The notes under the pieces: generated by a model
The model's database searches: none
What the model saw: only the letters and a program-made list of their open reading frames with translations
What the model was told of the DNA's origin: nothing
Program-made: the position numbers and the translations under genes
Shown here: piece by piece, positions 8,448 to 17,923 of the stretch
Layout: each line of letters starts with the position of its first letter
Numbering within the stretch: the first letter of the stretch is position 1
Assembly: GCA_900696575.1 (NCBI GenBank)
Contig: CAADHD010000004.1
Coordinates: 27,201 to 91,200, forward strand
DNA length: 64,000 nucleotides
DNA from: an uncultured Bacteroidota bacterium
Lineage (GTDB): Bacteria; Bacteroidota; Bacteroidia; AKYH767-A; OLB10
Reading direction: 5' to 3'

Positions 8448-8975
8448 ATGGCTATAGCTGCCCCTTTTAACCTAAAAAAATGGATTGACGAAAACCGTCA
8501 TTTACTCAAACCTCCTGTGGGCAATCAGCAGGTTTACAAAGCCAATGACGATTACATTGTGATGATTGTCGGAGGCCCGAATGCTCGCAAGGATTATCAT
8601 TTTGAAGACGGGGAAGAATTGTTTTATCAATTGGAAGGCGACATAACCGTGCGCATTCAGGAAGACGGAAAGCCGCGCGATATTCTTGTGCGCGAAGGAG
8701 AAATGTTTCTGTTACCTCCGCGTGTACCTCATTCTCCGCAACGCCCTGCCAATACCATCGGATTAGTGATTGAAAGATACCGGAAGCCCGAAGAAAAAGA
8801 TGCCTGCCTGTGGTTTTGCGAAACATGCAATAACAAAATGCATGAAGTAAAATTTGACCTTAAAGATATTGTTAACCAATTACCGAAAGTTCTCAGCGAT
8901 TTTTACTCAGACATCAAAAAACGAACTTGCAATAAATGCGGAGCAGTAATGGAGCCCCCGGAGCAGCCGAAATAA
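8448..8975 (+). CDS. nbaC: 3-hydroxyanthranilate 3,4-dioxygenase
   Basis: A 175-residue cupin dioxygenase that opens the ring of 3-hydroxyanthranilate in the kynurenine pathway, giving 2-amino-3-carboxymuconate semialdehyde (then quinolinate, or further catabolism). The metal ligands are at the family positions: His51, Glu57 and His95, with Arg47 and Arg99 for the substrate (NARKDYHFEDGEE and PPRVPHSPQR). The C-terminal end has two CxxC pairs (CETC and CNKC) forming the rubredoxin-like iron site of the bacterial enzymes. Length matches the bacterial family. It ends just before a strong terminator. An aminomuconate-deaminase-like gene at 25050 could act further down the same pathway. Confidence 0.95.
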   Translation: MAIAAPFNLKKWIDENRHLLKPPVGNQQVYKANDDYIVMIVGGPNARKDYHFEDGEELFYQLEGDITVRIQEDGKPRDILVREGEMFLLPPRVPHSPQRPANTIGLVIERYRKPEEKDACLWFCETCNNKMHEVKFDLKDIVNQLPKVLSDFYSDIKKRTCNKCGAVMEPPEQPK

Positions 8976-8993
8976 CCTGTAACATCAAGATAT

Positions 8994-9026
8994 GACATGC
9001 CGGCAATGTAGCCGGCATGTCTGTTT
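8994..9026 (+). terminator. Terminator after the dioxygenase gene
   Basis: Perfect 11-base arms GACATGCCGGC (8994-9004) and GCCGGCATGTC (9011-9021), with a six-base loop and a following TGTTTT. It lies 19 bases after the stop of the dioxygenase gene. Confidence 0.85.
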
Positions 9027-9085
9027 TCATTCAATGTTTAAACTACTGAGAATATTTTTTATCAATCTTGCATCGATTATATTTT

Positions 9086-11674
9086 ATGAAAAGCTCTTTA
9101 ATTGCAGGTTTACTTTTTTTCCTGATAACTGAATCGGATGCACAGCGGCCGGGAGGAAATTTTTCACAAGGCGGACAAATGCCTACAGGCCGTTTTTACG
9201 GTAAGATTGTTGATGGAAAAACAAACAAAGGAATTGAATTCGCAGCCGTTCAGTTGATGAAAATGGCTTTTGATACCCTTTCGAAAACCCGCAAAGAATC
9301 ATTAGTGGGAGGTCAACTGACCAAATCCAATGGAGAGTTCAGTATTGAAAATGTTCCGCTTTTTGGTGAGTACACACTTAAAGCATCAGCCATCGGGTAT
9401 AAGATGGAAGAGCTGAAAGTTTCTTTCGGAATAAAGCCCGGGCAGGGAATGCAGAATGCAGCCCGCGAAAAAGATTTGGGCAATATCAAATTGGGAGAAC
9501 TTAATTTCAGTTTGGGCGAAGTGGTGATTGACGGCAGTGCTCCGCCACTTGAACTGAAACCTGACAAAAAGGTTTATTCCGTTGATAAAAACACAGTGGC
9601 TGCCGGAGGCACGGCGGAAGATGTTTTGAAAAATGTTCCATCCGTTAATGTGGATATTGACGGTAATGTAACAGTACGCAATGCTTCTCCGCAAATTTTT
9701 GTTGACGGCAGACCCACAACGCTTTCTATTGATCAGATACCGGCTGATGCCATTCAGGAAATTGAAATTATTACCAACCCTTCGGCAAAATACGATGCCA
9801 GCGGTGGCGAAGGAGGTATTCTGAATATCAACCTTAAAAGGGACAGAAAAATTGGTTACAACGGAACCGTGCGTGTTGGAGGCGACAGCCGCGGAAGAAT
9901 TAATGCAGGGGTTGATCTTAATCTGCGCGAAGGAAAAGTAAACTGGTTTGTATCCGGAAATCTGAATCAGCGCTCTTCCAAAGGAACAGGAACAACCCAA
10001 CGCTTTAATTTCAAAAGCATGCCGCAAACTAAAATTTTTCAGGAAAGCGAATCAGAAAGCAAAGGTTTTTTCGGTAGGGTAAGAACCGGATTCGATTTGT
10101 TTCTTACCAATCGCAGCACATTAACCCTGGCCGGCTCTTTTAACCGCGGGCAGTTTAAACCGGAAGACAGGCTGCATACACAAACAGACACACTTTACAA
10201 CGGCTATGTCTTAAGCAGTTTTAACGATCGCACAACCAACACAGAAAGGAATATGCGAAATTACGGTGCACAGGTGGCCTTCAAGCACCTGTTTCCCAAA
10301 GAAGGTAGAGAGCTTTCTGCCGATGTTAATTATAATGGCATCCGTTTTTCATGGAACTCTGAATACACCACAAAATACTTTGATGCTTTTCATGCCGCTT
10401 TATCGCCTGACCTTTTGCAGCGTCAATACAATAAAGGACAAAATGATTTTGTGACCGCACAGGTTGATTTTACCGATAAGATAGGCGAGAAAATAAAAAT
10501 AGAGTCGGGAATAAGAGCTGCTATCAGAAATTATGAAAGTCTGAATAACAATTTTATCTTTAACACAGCACTTGATGAATATGTTTTTCTGCCGGCCTCA
10601 AGTAACAATTACGAATTTATAGATCAGGTGTATGCCGGCTATGCAGTAATTTCTGATCAGCTTAACAGCAAGTTAGGATTTCAGGCCGGACTTCGAATGG
10701 AAAGCTCCTTCTATGAAGGAGAACTGATTGAATCGGAAAAAAAGTTTGATAATAAATTTCCGTTCAGTCTTTTCCCCAGCGGAGCAGTAAGCTACAAGCT
10801 CAATGACAAGGTTAATCTTCAGGCTAACTATTCTAGAAGGATAAACCGCCCATCCTTTTTTCAACTGATTCCTTATACCGATTATTCCGATTCGCTTAAC
10901 CTGAGCCGGGGCAACGCTGATCTTGAACCGGAGTTTTCTAATTCCGTTGAGTTGTCATTTCAAAGGTCATTTAACCGCAGAAGCAGTTTTCTGGCCACAG
11001 CATACTGGCGGAATACCAGCGGCTTAATCAGCCGTTACATTCAGTTTGAATTTGATTCTTTGTTTCAGAAAGAGATGCTTATTAGTACCTATGTAAATGC
11101 CAGTTCAAGTCATGCTTACGGAGCGGAGTTTACTTTGCAATATGCATTTACCAACTGGTTTGATGCAAGCGCTAACCTTAATCTTTATCAATCGGTGATT
11201 AACAGCAGCAATGTGGAAAGTAATCTGAAAACAGAACGTTTTTCATGGACTGCCAAATCAACCATGAACTTTAAACTGCCTAAAAACTTCAGTTTTCAGC
11301 TAAGTGGAGATTATCAGTCTAAAGCATCCCTTGTACAAGGCAGCAGCAACCGGCAGGGGCCACCATGGATGTGGGGGCCGCAATCAACGGTTCAGGGATA
11401 TGTAAACCCTTCTTACAGTGTTGATGCAGCTTTGAAGTATGAGTTTATGAAAGACAATGCGGCTTCACTCTCGCTTTCGGTTTCTGATATTTTCAAAACC
11501 AGAACCAATGATGTTCACAGCGAAACGGCTTTTTACATTCAGAACAGCGTTCGCAAACGCGATGCACAGATTTTCCGCCTGAATTTCAGTTACCGTTTCG
11601 GAAAATTTGATACATCCATCTTCAGAAGGAAGAACAACCGAAATCAGATGCAGGATATGGATATGGGCATGTAA
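9086..11674 (+). CDS. TonB-receptor-like outer-membrane beta-barrel protein
   Basis: An 862-residue protein read from MKSSLIAGLLFF at 9086; the TTG at 9068 is upstream. A signal peptide ends near SDAQ (residue 20). Residues about 35-130 form a carboxypeptidase-regulatory-like domain (GRFYGKIVDGKTNKGIEFAA). About 150-250 is a plug-like domain with KKVYSVDKN, VLKNVPSVNVDIDGNV and VDGRP. The rest is a beta-barrel of alternating strands of the outer-membrane-barrel family common in Bacteroidota (PF14905 type). It ends SYRFGKFDTSIFRRK with a Met-rich tail (MQDMDMGM). The substrate is unknown, and no SusD-like partner is adjacent. It ends eight bases from the convergent gdhA gene. The Met/Asp-rich tail is slightly odd and could reflect metal contact. 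Confidence 0.9.
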   Translation: MKSSLIAGLLFFLITESDAQRPGGNFSQGGQMPTGRFYGKIVDGKTNKGIEFAAVQLMKMAFDTLSKTRKESLVGGQLTKSNGEFSIENVPLFGEYTLKASAIGYKMEELKVSFGIKPGQGMQNAAREKDLGNIKLGELNFSLGEVVIDGSAPPLELKPDKKVYSVDKNTVAAGGTAEDVLKNVPSVNVDIDGNVTVRNASPQIFVDGRPTTLSIDQIPADAIQEIEIITNPSAKYDASGGEGGILNINLKRDRKIGYNGTVRVGGDSRGRINAGVDLNLREGKVNWFVSGNLNQRSSKGTGTTQRFNFKSMPQTKIFQESESESKGFFGRVRTGFDLFLTNRSTLTLAGSFNRGQFKPEDRLHTQTDTLYNGYVLSSFNDRTTNTERNMRNYGAQVAFKHLFPKEGRELSADVNYNGIRFSWNSEYTTKYFDAFHAALSPDLLQRQYNKGQNDFVTAQVDFTDKIGEKIKIESGIRAAIRNYESLNNNFIFNTALDEYVFLPASSNNYEFIDQVYAGYAVISDQLNSKLGFQAGLRMESSFYEGELIESEKKFDNKFPFSLFPSGAVSYKLNDKVNLQANYSRRINRPSFFQLIPYTDYSDSLNLSRGNADLEPEFSNSVELSFQRSFNRRSSFLATAYWRNTSGLISRYIQFEFDSLFQKEMLISTYVNASSSHAYGAEFTLQYAFTNWFDASANLNLYQSVINSSNVESNLKTERFSWTAKSTMNFKLPKNFSFQLSGDYQSKASLVQGSSNRQGPPWMWGPQSTVQGYVNPSYSVDAALKYEFMKDNAASLSLSVSDIFKTRTNDVHSETAFYIQNSVRKRDAQIFRLNFSYRFGKFDTSIFRRKNNRNQMQDMDMGM

Positions 11675-11682
11675 CCGCTTCC

Positions 11683-13041
<1,359 letters not shown>

Positions 13042-13066
13042 TTAAGTTGACGGGCGAAAATAGATA

Positions 13067-13074
13067 TATTTTTG
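13067..13074 (+). promoter_or_regulatory. -7 promoter box (TATTTTTG) for the epimerase gene
   Basis: A perfect TAnnTTTG match 14 bases before the ATG at 13089. It overlaps the longer reading frame that begins at 13047, so that earlier start would lie upstream of the transcript. Confidence 0.6.
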
Positions 13075-13088
13075 ACCCGACAAACAGG

Positions 13089-14123
13089 ATGGAATTAAGG
13101 ATTAAAACTATGCGTTACAGCTTGATGTTTAAGACACCATTCCGTATTGCTCATGGAGAAAGGGATTCAACACCTTGTATTTTTGTTTCTGTTAGTGATG
13201 GAAATTTTTCGGGATATGGAGAAGCAACTCTGCCTCCTTATCTGGATGTCAGTCAGCAAATGATTGAGGATTATGTAGCAAAAATTAACCCCGAAGTTTT
13301 AAAATCCGGTTCTGCGGAGCAGTTGCACAATGCATTAAAAAGATTTTCACCAGTCTGTTATCCGGCTTTGGCTGCAGTGGATATGGCATGGCACGATCTG
13401 ATTGCGAAGAAGCATAAAATGCCATTATACAAATGGCTTGGCCTGAGCAAAGAATTTACCGCGAAAGGAATGTTTACCATCGGTATCAGCAGTGAAGAGG
13501 AACTCATTGATAAGTTGCCGGAAACAGAGATAATGCCAATTTTGAAAATCAAAACCTCAAACAGGAATGAGAAAAAAGTAATCAGTCTGATCAGAAAGTT
13601 TACGGATAAACCGGTGGTCATTGATGCCAATCAGAGTTGGGAGCCGGCAGAAGATAAACTTGAACTTTTACATTGGTTGAAGGCAATGAACGTAAAGCTG
13701 GTGGAGCAGCCATTTGAAAAAGGAGTAATAGTTCCGGAAAAGATTTTTAAAAACAGCCCGGTTCCTCTTATTGCCGATGAATCATTTCAAACCCTCGATG
13801 ACCTTGAGAAGATTACAGGAAGCTATCATGGCATCAATATCAAATTGATGAAATGCGGTGGAGCTTATCCGGCACTTCAGATTATCAAGGAGGCACGGAA
13901 TAGAAATCTGAAAATTATGATAGGCTGTATGAGTGAAAGTTCATGCGGATGCAGCGCTGCGGCTCAATTAATTTCGTTGGCCGATTGGTATGATCTGGAT
14001 GGTCCATTACTCATAAAAAACGATCCGTTTGACGGGCTGATGTATCAGAATGGAAAAATTGTTATTTCTGAAAACCCCGGATCTGGAATCAGACCAACTC
14101 AAGATCTTGCAGGAATACTTTAA
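13089..14123 (+). CDS. Dipeptide epimerase (L-Ala-D/L-Glu epimerase type), enolase superfamily
   Basis: A 344-residue protein from MELRIKTMRY at 13089. It has the enolase-superfamily capping domain (residues 1-120, with FRIAHGERDSTPCIFVSV) and barrel. Barrel residues are in place: Lys153 and Lys155 in LKIKTS, metal ligands Asp179 (VIDANQSW), Glu206 (VEQPF) and Asp230 (IADES), the second acid/base Lys252 (INIKLMKCGG), and the CMSES and LDGP loops typical of dipeptide epimerases. The family epimerises the second residue of dipeptides such as L-Ala-D-Glu from murein recycling. The exact dipeptide is not predictable here. The last four bases overlap the end of the convergent acetyltransferase gene. 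Confidence 0.92.
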   Translation: MELRIKTMRYSLMFKTPFRIAHGERDSTPCIFVSVSDGNFSGYGEATLPPYLDVSQQMIEDYVAKINPEVLKSGSAEQLHNALKRFSPVCYPALAAVDMAWHDLIAKKHKMPLYKWLGLSKEFTAKGMFTIGISSEEELIDKLPETEIMPILKIKTSNRNEKKVISLIRKFTDKPVVIDANQSWEPAEDKLELLHWLKAMNVKLVEQPFEKGVIVPEKIFKNSPVPLIADESFQTLDDLEKITGSYHGINIKLMKCGGAYPALQIIKEARNRNLKIMIGCMSESSCGCSAAAQLISLADWYDLDGPLLIKNDPFDGLMYQNGKIVISENPGSGIRPTQDLAGIL

Positions 14124-14623
14124 AGCGTTTTGTTAAAAAACACTTTTTCCATGAGATGTACATTCAGGAATTTACCGAACTTGTAACCCACCTGAGTCAT
14201 TACACCAACATGCCTGAATCCGTATTGAGCATGCAAATGCAAACTGGCTTCATTGCCTTCGGTTATTCTGGCAAGTAAGTAATGCATCCCTGTTTTTTCG
14301 GCCTGAAAAACCAACTGTTCCAATAATCGTTTTCCGATGCCTATACCTCGATAGCCGGGTGATACATAAACAGAAACTTCGCTGGTCAATTGATAAGCGC
14401 AACGGTCGCTCCAGGGAGAAAGCGAAGCAAAGCCTACTACCTGATTATCTGTTTCAGCACATAACACAGGGTGCTTTGAGTCATGTGCCTTAAACCAACT
14501 CATTCTGTCTTCAATGCTTTTTTCTTCGGTATCAAAGGTTGCTGTAGTGTTTAAAATAGCTTCATTGTAAATAGCCGTGATGTGCTTTACATCGTCAAGG
14601 GTTGCGGGCCTGATGAGCAGCAT
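14120..14623 (-). CDS. GNAT acetyltransferase, phosphinothricin/methionine-sulfone acetyltransferase type
   Basis: A 167-residue GNAT protein. It opens with IRPATLDDVKHITAIYNEAI and TTATFDTE, a signature of the Pat/MnaT group. The acetyl-CoA loop is seen as VSPGYRGIGIGKRLLEQL. The HAQYGFRHVGVMTQVGYKFG segment near the C-terminus is also specific to that group. Members acetylate the amino group of phosphinothricin, methionine sulfone or related amino acids. The natural substrate here is not known. It is a monocistronic-looking gene, end-to-end with the epimerase gene. Confidence 0.88.
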   Translation of the reverse strand: MLLIRPATLDDVKHITAIYNEAILNTTATFDTEEKSIEDRMSWFKAHDSKHPVLCAETDNQVVGFASLSPWSDRCAYQLTSEVSVYVSPGYRGIGIGKRLLEQLVFQAEKTGMHYLLARITEGNEASLHLHAQYGFRHVGVMTQVGYKFGKFLNVHLMEKVFFNKTL

Positions 14624-14642
14624 AAATTATTATTCGGCAATG

Positions 14643-16163
14643 TTATCTCTTTTTTGCTGACAAGGCAATTTGCTGTTTCTCTATATTATCAAGCAAACTC
14701 AGCCACAGCATATCGTAAGGAATAATCTCCATAGTGTCAAGAACCTGCTGGCCGGTAGCCGATTCGGCATTGATAAATTCAAGATATTTTGCGGATGCCG
14801 TTCTGCACTTTTTTACATTAAAATCGCTTTTAATAAGCATCAGCATCAACTTGATAAAATAATAACTGCGCGGGTTTTCCTTCAAAGTGATGTAACGCTT
14901 CAGATAGCTTCTCAGGGAATCAAATTTATCCATCACCCGGTCAAATTCACCTCTTTTTACAAGCAAGCATATCTGAGCGATTATAATGGAAAGATTAAAT
15001 CCTGCTTTATCATGACTTAGAATTGGAACTTCGTTAAGAAACTTGTGAATATGAAACTTACGTAGTTTCCCATCAGGAGAAATATAATTGAGCATCGCTT
15101 CAAAAATCCGCCATCGCTCAATGCGCTCTTCAGGGTATTTTTTAAAAGATGAATCACCGGTTACTTCCTGAAAAACTTTTATTGCTTCTTCTGTTTGACC
15201 GGTATGCAGGCAGAGCAGAAAATAGTATTGCTGATAGATGAGACGATTATAATTACCTCTTCTATAAAGTGAATCGCATTGGATTGCACTTAGTTTGCCG
15301 GTTTTAAAATCCCTTAGAAAAATACATGTATCTAATTTTTGTAATGCCACTTCGGCAACCAGCGCCATATCGGTAAACTTTTGCCCGCGCAGCAGGTAAT
15401 GTTCAAATTGAAGACACTGTTTTAAAACGCTTTTGTGGTCTTTTTTTAAATGGTAATAATAAATGTGTGCCCGGTGATAGGCAGCATACATGCGGTGGCT
15501 TTTGATTTTGGATTTTTCAAAAATGCTTTTTGCAGTTTTAATCTGAGATTCGGGATCGAATTTTGAAGTTCCCGCCTTTCCCAGAATTCCCCGCACCATA
15601 ATTCGGAATTGAAAATCTATACCATCGAGCAGGATTTCATTACTGTTTATTTCCGTTAAATTTAAAAGTTCAGTGGAAGTTTTTTCAAAGTCCTTCATGT
15701 TGCCCATGTATCCATGCAATTCGCGCAATTGTTGAAGTGCTATTATCCGTAAAGATGTAAACTGGTATTTAGCGGCAACGGCTTCGGCAGATTTAAGCAA
15801 ATCAAAGGTGAGAGAGATTTTTCCTAATACAAATAGCTGGTTGGCGGCAAATAACAGACGATAACATTTTATCAGCTCCCGGTAATACGCGGTTTTTATT
15901 TTAGAGGTAATGTCCAGGGTAAAAATTAAATCTAGCAGGCGTTTCCGAATTCTGCTTTTCAGCATCTGATATCGCTTATCATCTGCCTTTGCCTGATAAA
16001 GTTCTGCAGATGCCGATTCGTCAGTTTTCCACCGGTGCTGAAGCAACCCGTCCAGAAAAAGCATGCTTTTTTGGTCGGCTCCCTTATCCCGGAACAACAT
16101 TTTTAAAGCATCCCATGTAATAAAACCTGTTACTAGTTCAGATATTTCAATCAGATTTTTCAT
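14643..16163 (-). CDS. Large all-helical protein of unknown function
   Basis: A 506-residue protein without signal peptide or membrane segment. It begins MKNLIEISELVTGFITWD and is built of helix-turn-helix units such as ILDLIFTLDIT, LLKSAEAVAAKYQF and LKRYITLKENPRSYYF, resembling TPR/alpha-solenoid repeats. I do not recognise a named family. It is basic and rich in Lys, Leu and Phe. It ends 19 bases upstream of the acetyltransferase gene start on the same strand, so the two may be co-transcribed. A scaffold or regulatory role is possible from the fold type, but that is a guess. Confidence 0.75.
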   Translation of the reverse strand: MKNLIEISELVTGFITWDALKMLFRDKGADQKSMLFLDGLLQHRWKTDESASAELYQAKADDKRYQMLKSRIRKRLLDLIFTLDITSKIKTAYYRELIKCYRLLFAANQLFVLGKISLTFDLLKSAEAVAAKYQFTSLRIIALQQLRELHGYMGNMKDFEKTSTELLNLTEINSNEILLDGIDFQFRIMVRGILGKAGTSKFDPESQIKTAKSIFEKSKIKSHRMYAAYHRAHIYYYHLKKDHKSVLKQCLQFEHYLLRGQKFTDMALVAEVALQKLDTCIFLRDFKTGKLSAIQCDSLYRRGNYNRLIYQQYYFLLCLHTGQTEEAIKVFQEVTGDSSFKKYPEERIERWRIFEAMLNYISPDGKLRKFHIHKFLNEVPILSHDKAGFNLSIIIAQICLLVKRGEFDRVMDKFDSLRSYLKRYITLKENPRSYYFIKLMLMLIKSDFNVKKCRTASAKYLEFINAESATGQQVLDTMEIIPYDMLWLSLLDNIEKQQIALSAKKR

Positions 16164-16331
16164 TGCATAATATTGATAAGTAATTGATAATCAGTGTTCA
16201 ATATAAAATAGGCAATCCAAAGGTATAGATTTTATGATGTTACTGTGATGTAAGTTTTGACCCCATTTTGTCTGAACCCGGCCTCTATCATTGCGTTCAA
16301 TTCCATCAGAAAATAAAACACACATAACAAC

Positions 16332-16523
16332 ATGATGGAATTAATTATCGCGATCCTGATAGCGTTAGGATCAATCGCAACACCAGATCAGTTTTCAGCT
16401 GATTTTGAATTTGAAAATCCGGATGCTTACAACGAAGCAAAAAGCATCTACGAATCCGGAAATTACACCATTGAGAGAACGGAAACTGGCGGTGTAGTTG
16501 TAGTAACCGGAGTCGGAGTATAA
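16332..16523 (+). CDS. Small ORF with hydrophobic N-terminus, function unknown
   Basis: A 63-codon frame starting with two consecutive ATGs (16332 and 16335). Residues 3-17 are hydrophobic (ELIIAILIALGSIAT), like a signal anchor or membrane segment. They are followed by an acidic stretch (FSADFEFENPD) and a C-terminal VVVVTGVGV. It lies alone between two oppositely directed genes. It is followed after five bases by a strongly base-paired region (16528-16596) and then a textbook terminator (16620-16647), so the unit appears to be transcribed rightward. The overlapping minus-strand frame is rejected because the terminator points the other way. It could be a small membrane peptide, or a leader for the structured element. 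Confidence 0.5.
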   Translation: MMELIIAILIALGSIATPDQFSADFEFENPDAYNEAKSIYESGNYTIERTETGGVVVVTGVGV

Positions 16524-16527
16524 AAAA

Positions 16528-16596
16528 TTGAAGAGGGGGGAGAATAGGCGGAAGCGTCCGCTGAAATAAGGGAATGTTCTCCCCCACATACTTCAA
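16528..16596 (+). ncRNA. Strongly structured RNA-like element downstream of the small ORF
   Basis: Nested inverted repeats: outer TTGAAG/CTTCAA (16528-16533 with 16591-16596), then a perfect nine-base stem GGGGGAGAA/TTCTCCCCC (16536-16544 with 16577-16585), and inside it GCGGA-AGCG-TCCGC (16548-16561). This long paired structure sits between a small ORF and a separate terminator hairpin, so it is not itself the terminator. It may be the 3' part of a small RNA or a stability element. I do not recognise a known RNA family. Confidence 0.45.
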
Positions 16597-16619
16597 CAAA
16601 CTATTTGGGGTTAGTTTAC

Positions 16620-16647
16620 AGGCCTGCGCCCGCAGGCCTTTTTTTTT
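16620..16647 (+). terminator. Strong rho-independent terminator
   Basis: A perfect eight-base stem AGGCCTGC/GCAGGCCT (16620-16627 and 16632-16639), with a four-base loop, running into nine consecutive T (16639-16647). It ends the small ORF/structured-element unit just ahead of the promoter of the next gene. Confidence 0.9.
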
Positions 16648-16652
16648 GCCCA

Positions 16653-16660
16653 TACTTTTG
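16653..16660 (+). promoter_or_regulatory. -7 promoter box (TACTTTTG) of the MBL hydrolase gene
   Basis: A perfect TAnnTTTG match ending five bases before the ATG at 16666, implying a leaderless or near-leaderless transcript. Confidence 0.6.
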
Positions 16661-16665
16661 CCCGC

Positions 16666-17307
16666 ATGATCCACCTTGAAAAATTTACCTTCAATCCGTT
16701 TGCCGAGAATACTTATGTTTTATCTGACGAAACAAGTGAGTGTATCATTATTGATGCGGGATGTTACGATCAAAAAGAGCAGCAGATTTTGAAGGATTAC
16801 ATAAAATCACAAAACCTTAAGCCGCTAAAACTCATCAATACACACTGTCATATAGACCATGTTCTGGGAAATGCTTTTGTTGCAAGAGAATGGAAGCTGC
16901 AGCTTGAATTAAATTTTCTGGAGATACCACTTTTAAGAGCAGTAGCAGATTATGGTCCTTCGTATGGAATTTATTGCGAACCATCTCCTGAGCCCTTTGC
17001 TTATCTGAACGAAGGGGAAGTAGTGAAATTTGGAAATTCAATTCTTAAAATAATTCACGCTCCGGGACATAGTCCGGGAAGTTTGTGTTTTGTAAGTGAT
17101 GAGCAGCAATTTGTTATTGCCGGGGATGTGCTTTTTCAGATGAGCATTGGCAGAACCGATTTGCCCGGTGGCAATTATGATACATTAATTCAAAGTATTT
17201 CTCAAAAACTCTACAGGTTGCCTGACAATTACAAAGTTTTTCCGGGACATGGACCTCCTACAAGTATAGGTTTTGAGAAAAAGAATAATCCATTTGTAGC
17301 CGGGTAA
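16666..17307 (+). CDS. MBL-fold metallo-hydrolase (glyoxalase II-like)
   Basis: A 213-residue cytoplasmic metallo-beta-lactamase-fold enzyme. The binuclear metal motif is complete: His60-x-His62-x-Asp64-His65 (NTHCHIDHVLGN), His135 (APGHSPGS), Asp154 (IAGDVLF) and His195 (FPGHGPPTS). Length and the GRTDLPGGN segment match the short hydrolase family, often annotated as hydroxyacylglutathione-hydrolase-like, that splits thioesters. Bacteroidota usually use other thiols than glutathione, so the substrate is uncertain. The MarC-family gene follows within about 45 bases but has its own promoter. Confidence 0.9.
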   Translation: MIHLEKFTFNPFAENTYVLSDETSECIIIDAGCYDQKEQQILKDYIKSQNLKPLKLINTHCHIDHVLGNAFVAREWKLQLELNFLEIPLLRAVADYGPSYGIYCEPSPEPFAYLNEGEVVKFGNSILKIIHAPGHSPGSLCFVSDEQQFVIAGDVLFQMSIGRTDLPGGNYDTLIQSISQKLYRLPDNYKVFPGHGPPTSIGFEKKNNPFVAG

Positions 17308-17331
17308 AAAAACAGAGCAGGAAGCAACCCG

Positions 17332-17339
17332 TATATTTG
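17332..17339 (+). promoter_or_regulatory. -7 promoter box (TATATTTG) of the MarC-family gene
   Basis: A perfect TAnnTTTG match 11 bases before the ATG at 17351. Confidence 0.55.
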
Positions 17340-17350
17340 CCATCCATCCA

Positions 17351-17917
17351 ATGGAAATCAGTTTTAAGAACATAGTAACCGTAAGCATGATTTTGTTTGC
17401 CGTGATTGATATTGTGGGAAGCATACCTGTGGTAATAGAGATACGGAGAAGAGCTGGAAGCATTCATCCCGAAAAGGCAACCTTAACTTCTCTTTTAATC
17501 ATGTTACTTTTTCTGTTTCTGGGAGAAAGCATTTTAAAACTCATCGGGCTTGACATCAGCTCCTTTGCCATTGCCGGTGCATTTATTTTGTTTTTCATTT
17601 CGCTTGAAATGATTCTCGGTATTAAGATTCACAAAAACGAATTGCCCGAAACCGCTTCTATTGTTCCCATTGCTTTTCCGCTGATTGCCGGAGCCGGAAC
17701 CATGACAACGCTGCTTTCTCTGCGCAGCGAATACGAAACAATGGAAATAATCATAGGCATTGTTTTAAACCTTATTATTGTCTATTTGTGTTTGAAGAAT
17801 CTTAGGTTTCTTGAAAAACTGCTTGGCCCTACCGGAATAGGCGTAGTGCAGAAAGTGTTTGGTTTTATATTGCTTGCTATAGCAGTTAAACTGTTCAGAA
17901 CAAATGTTGGCATCTAA
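17351..17917 (+). CDS. MarC-family integral membrane protein
   Basis: A 188-residue protein with about six membrane segments. The opening (NIVTVSMILFAVIDIVGSIP) and the central PIAFPLIAGAGTMTTLLSL are hallmarks of the MarC/NAAT family, where the PxAxPxxxGPG-type loop is conserved. The family is annotated as possible neutral amino-acid transporters, but the function of most members is unproven, and the name MarC does not imply drug resistance. RNase HI follows after six bases, so the two genes probably share a transcript. Confidence 0.9.
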   Translation: MEISFKNIVTVSMILFAVIDIVGSIPVVIEIRRRAGSIHPEKATLTSLLIMLLFLFLGESILKLIGLDISSFAIAGAFILFFISLEMILGIKIHKNELPETASIVPIAFPLIAGAGTMTTLLSLRSEYETMEIIIGIVLNLIIVYLCLKNLRFLEKLLGPTGIGVVQKVFGFILLAIAVKLFRTNVGI

Positions 17918-17923
17918 GAAAAA

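Noticed and set aside
9386..10027. A long minus-strand frame inside the outer-membrane receptor gene
   Set aside because: It is antisense to a well-supported protein with clear domains, and its own translation has no recognisable features.
16345..16674. A 109-codon minus-strand frame overlapping the small ORF
   Set aside because: The strong terminator at 16620-16647 and the promoter of the MBL gene point rightward, and the translated sequence is low-complexity and unlike a folded protein.
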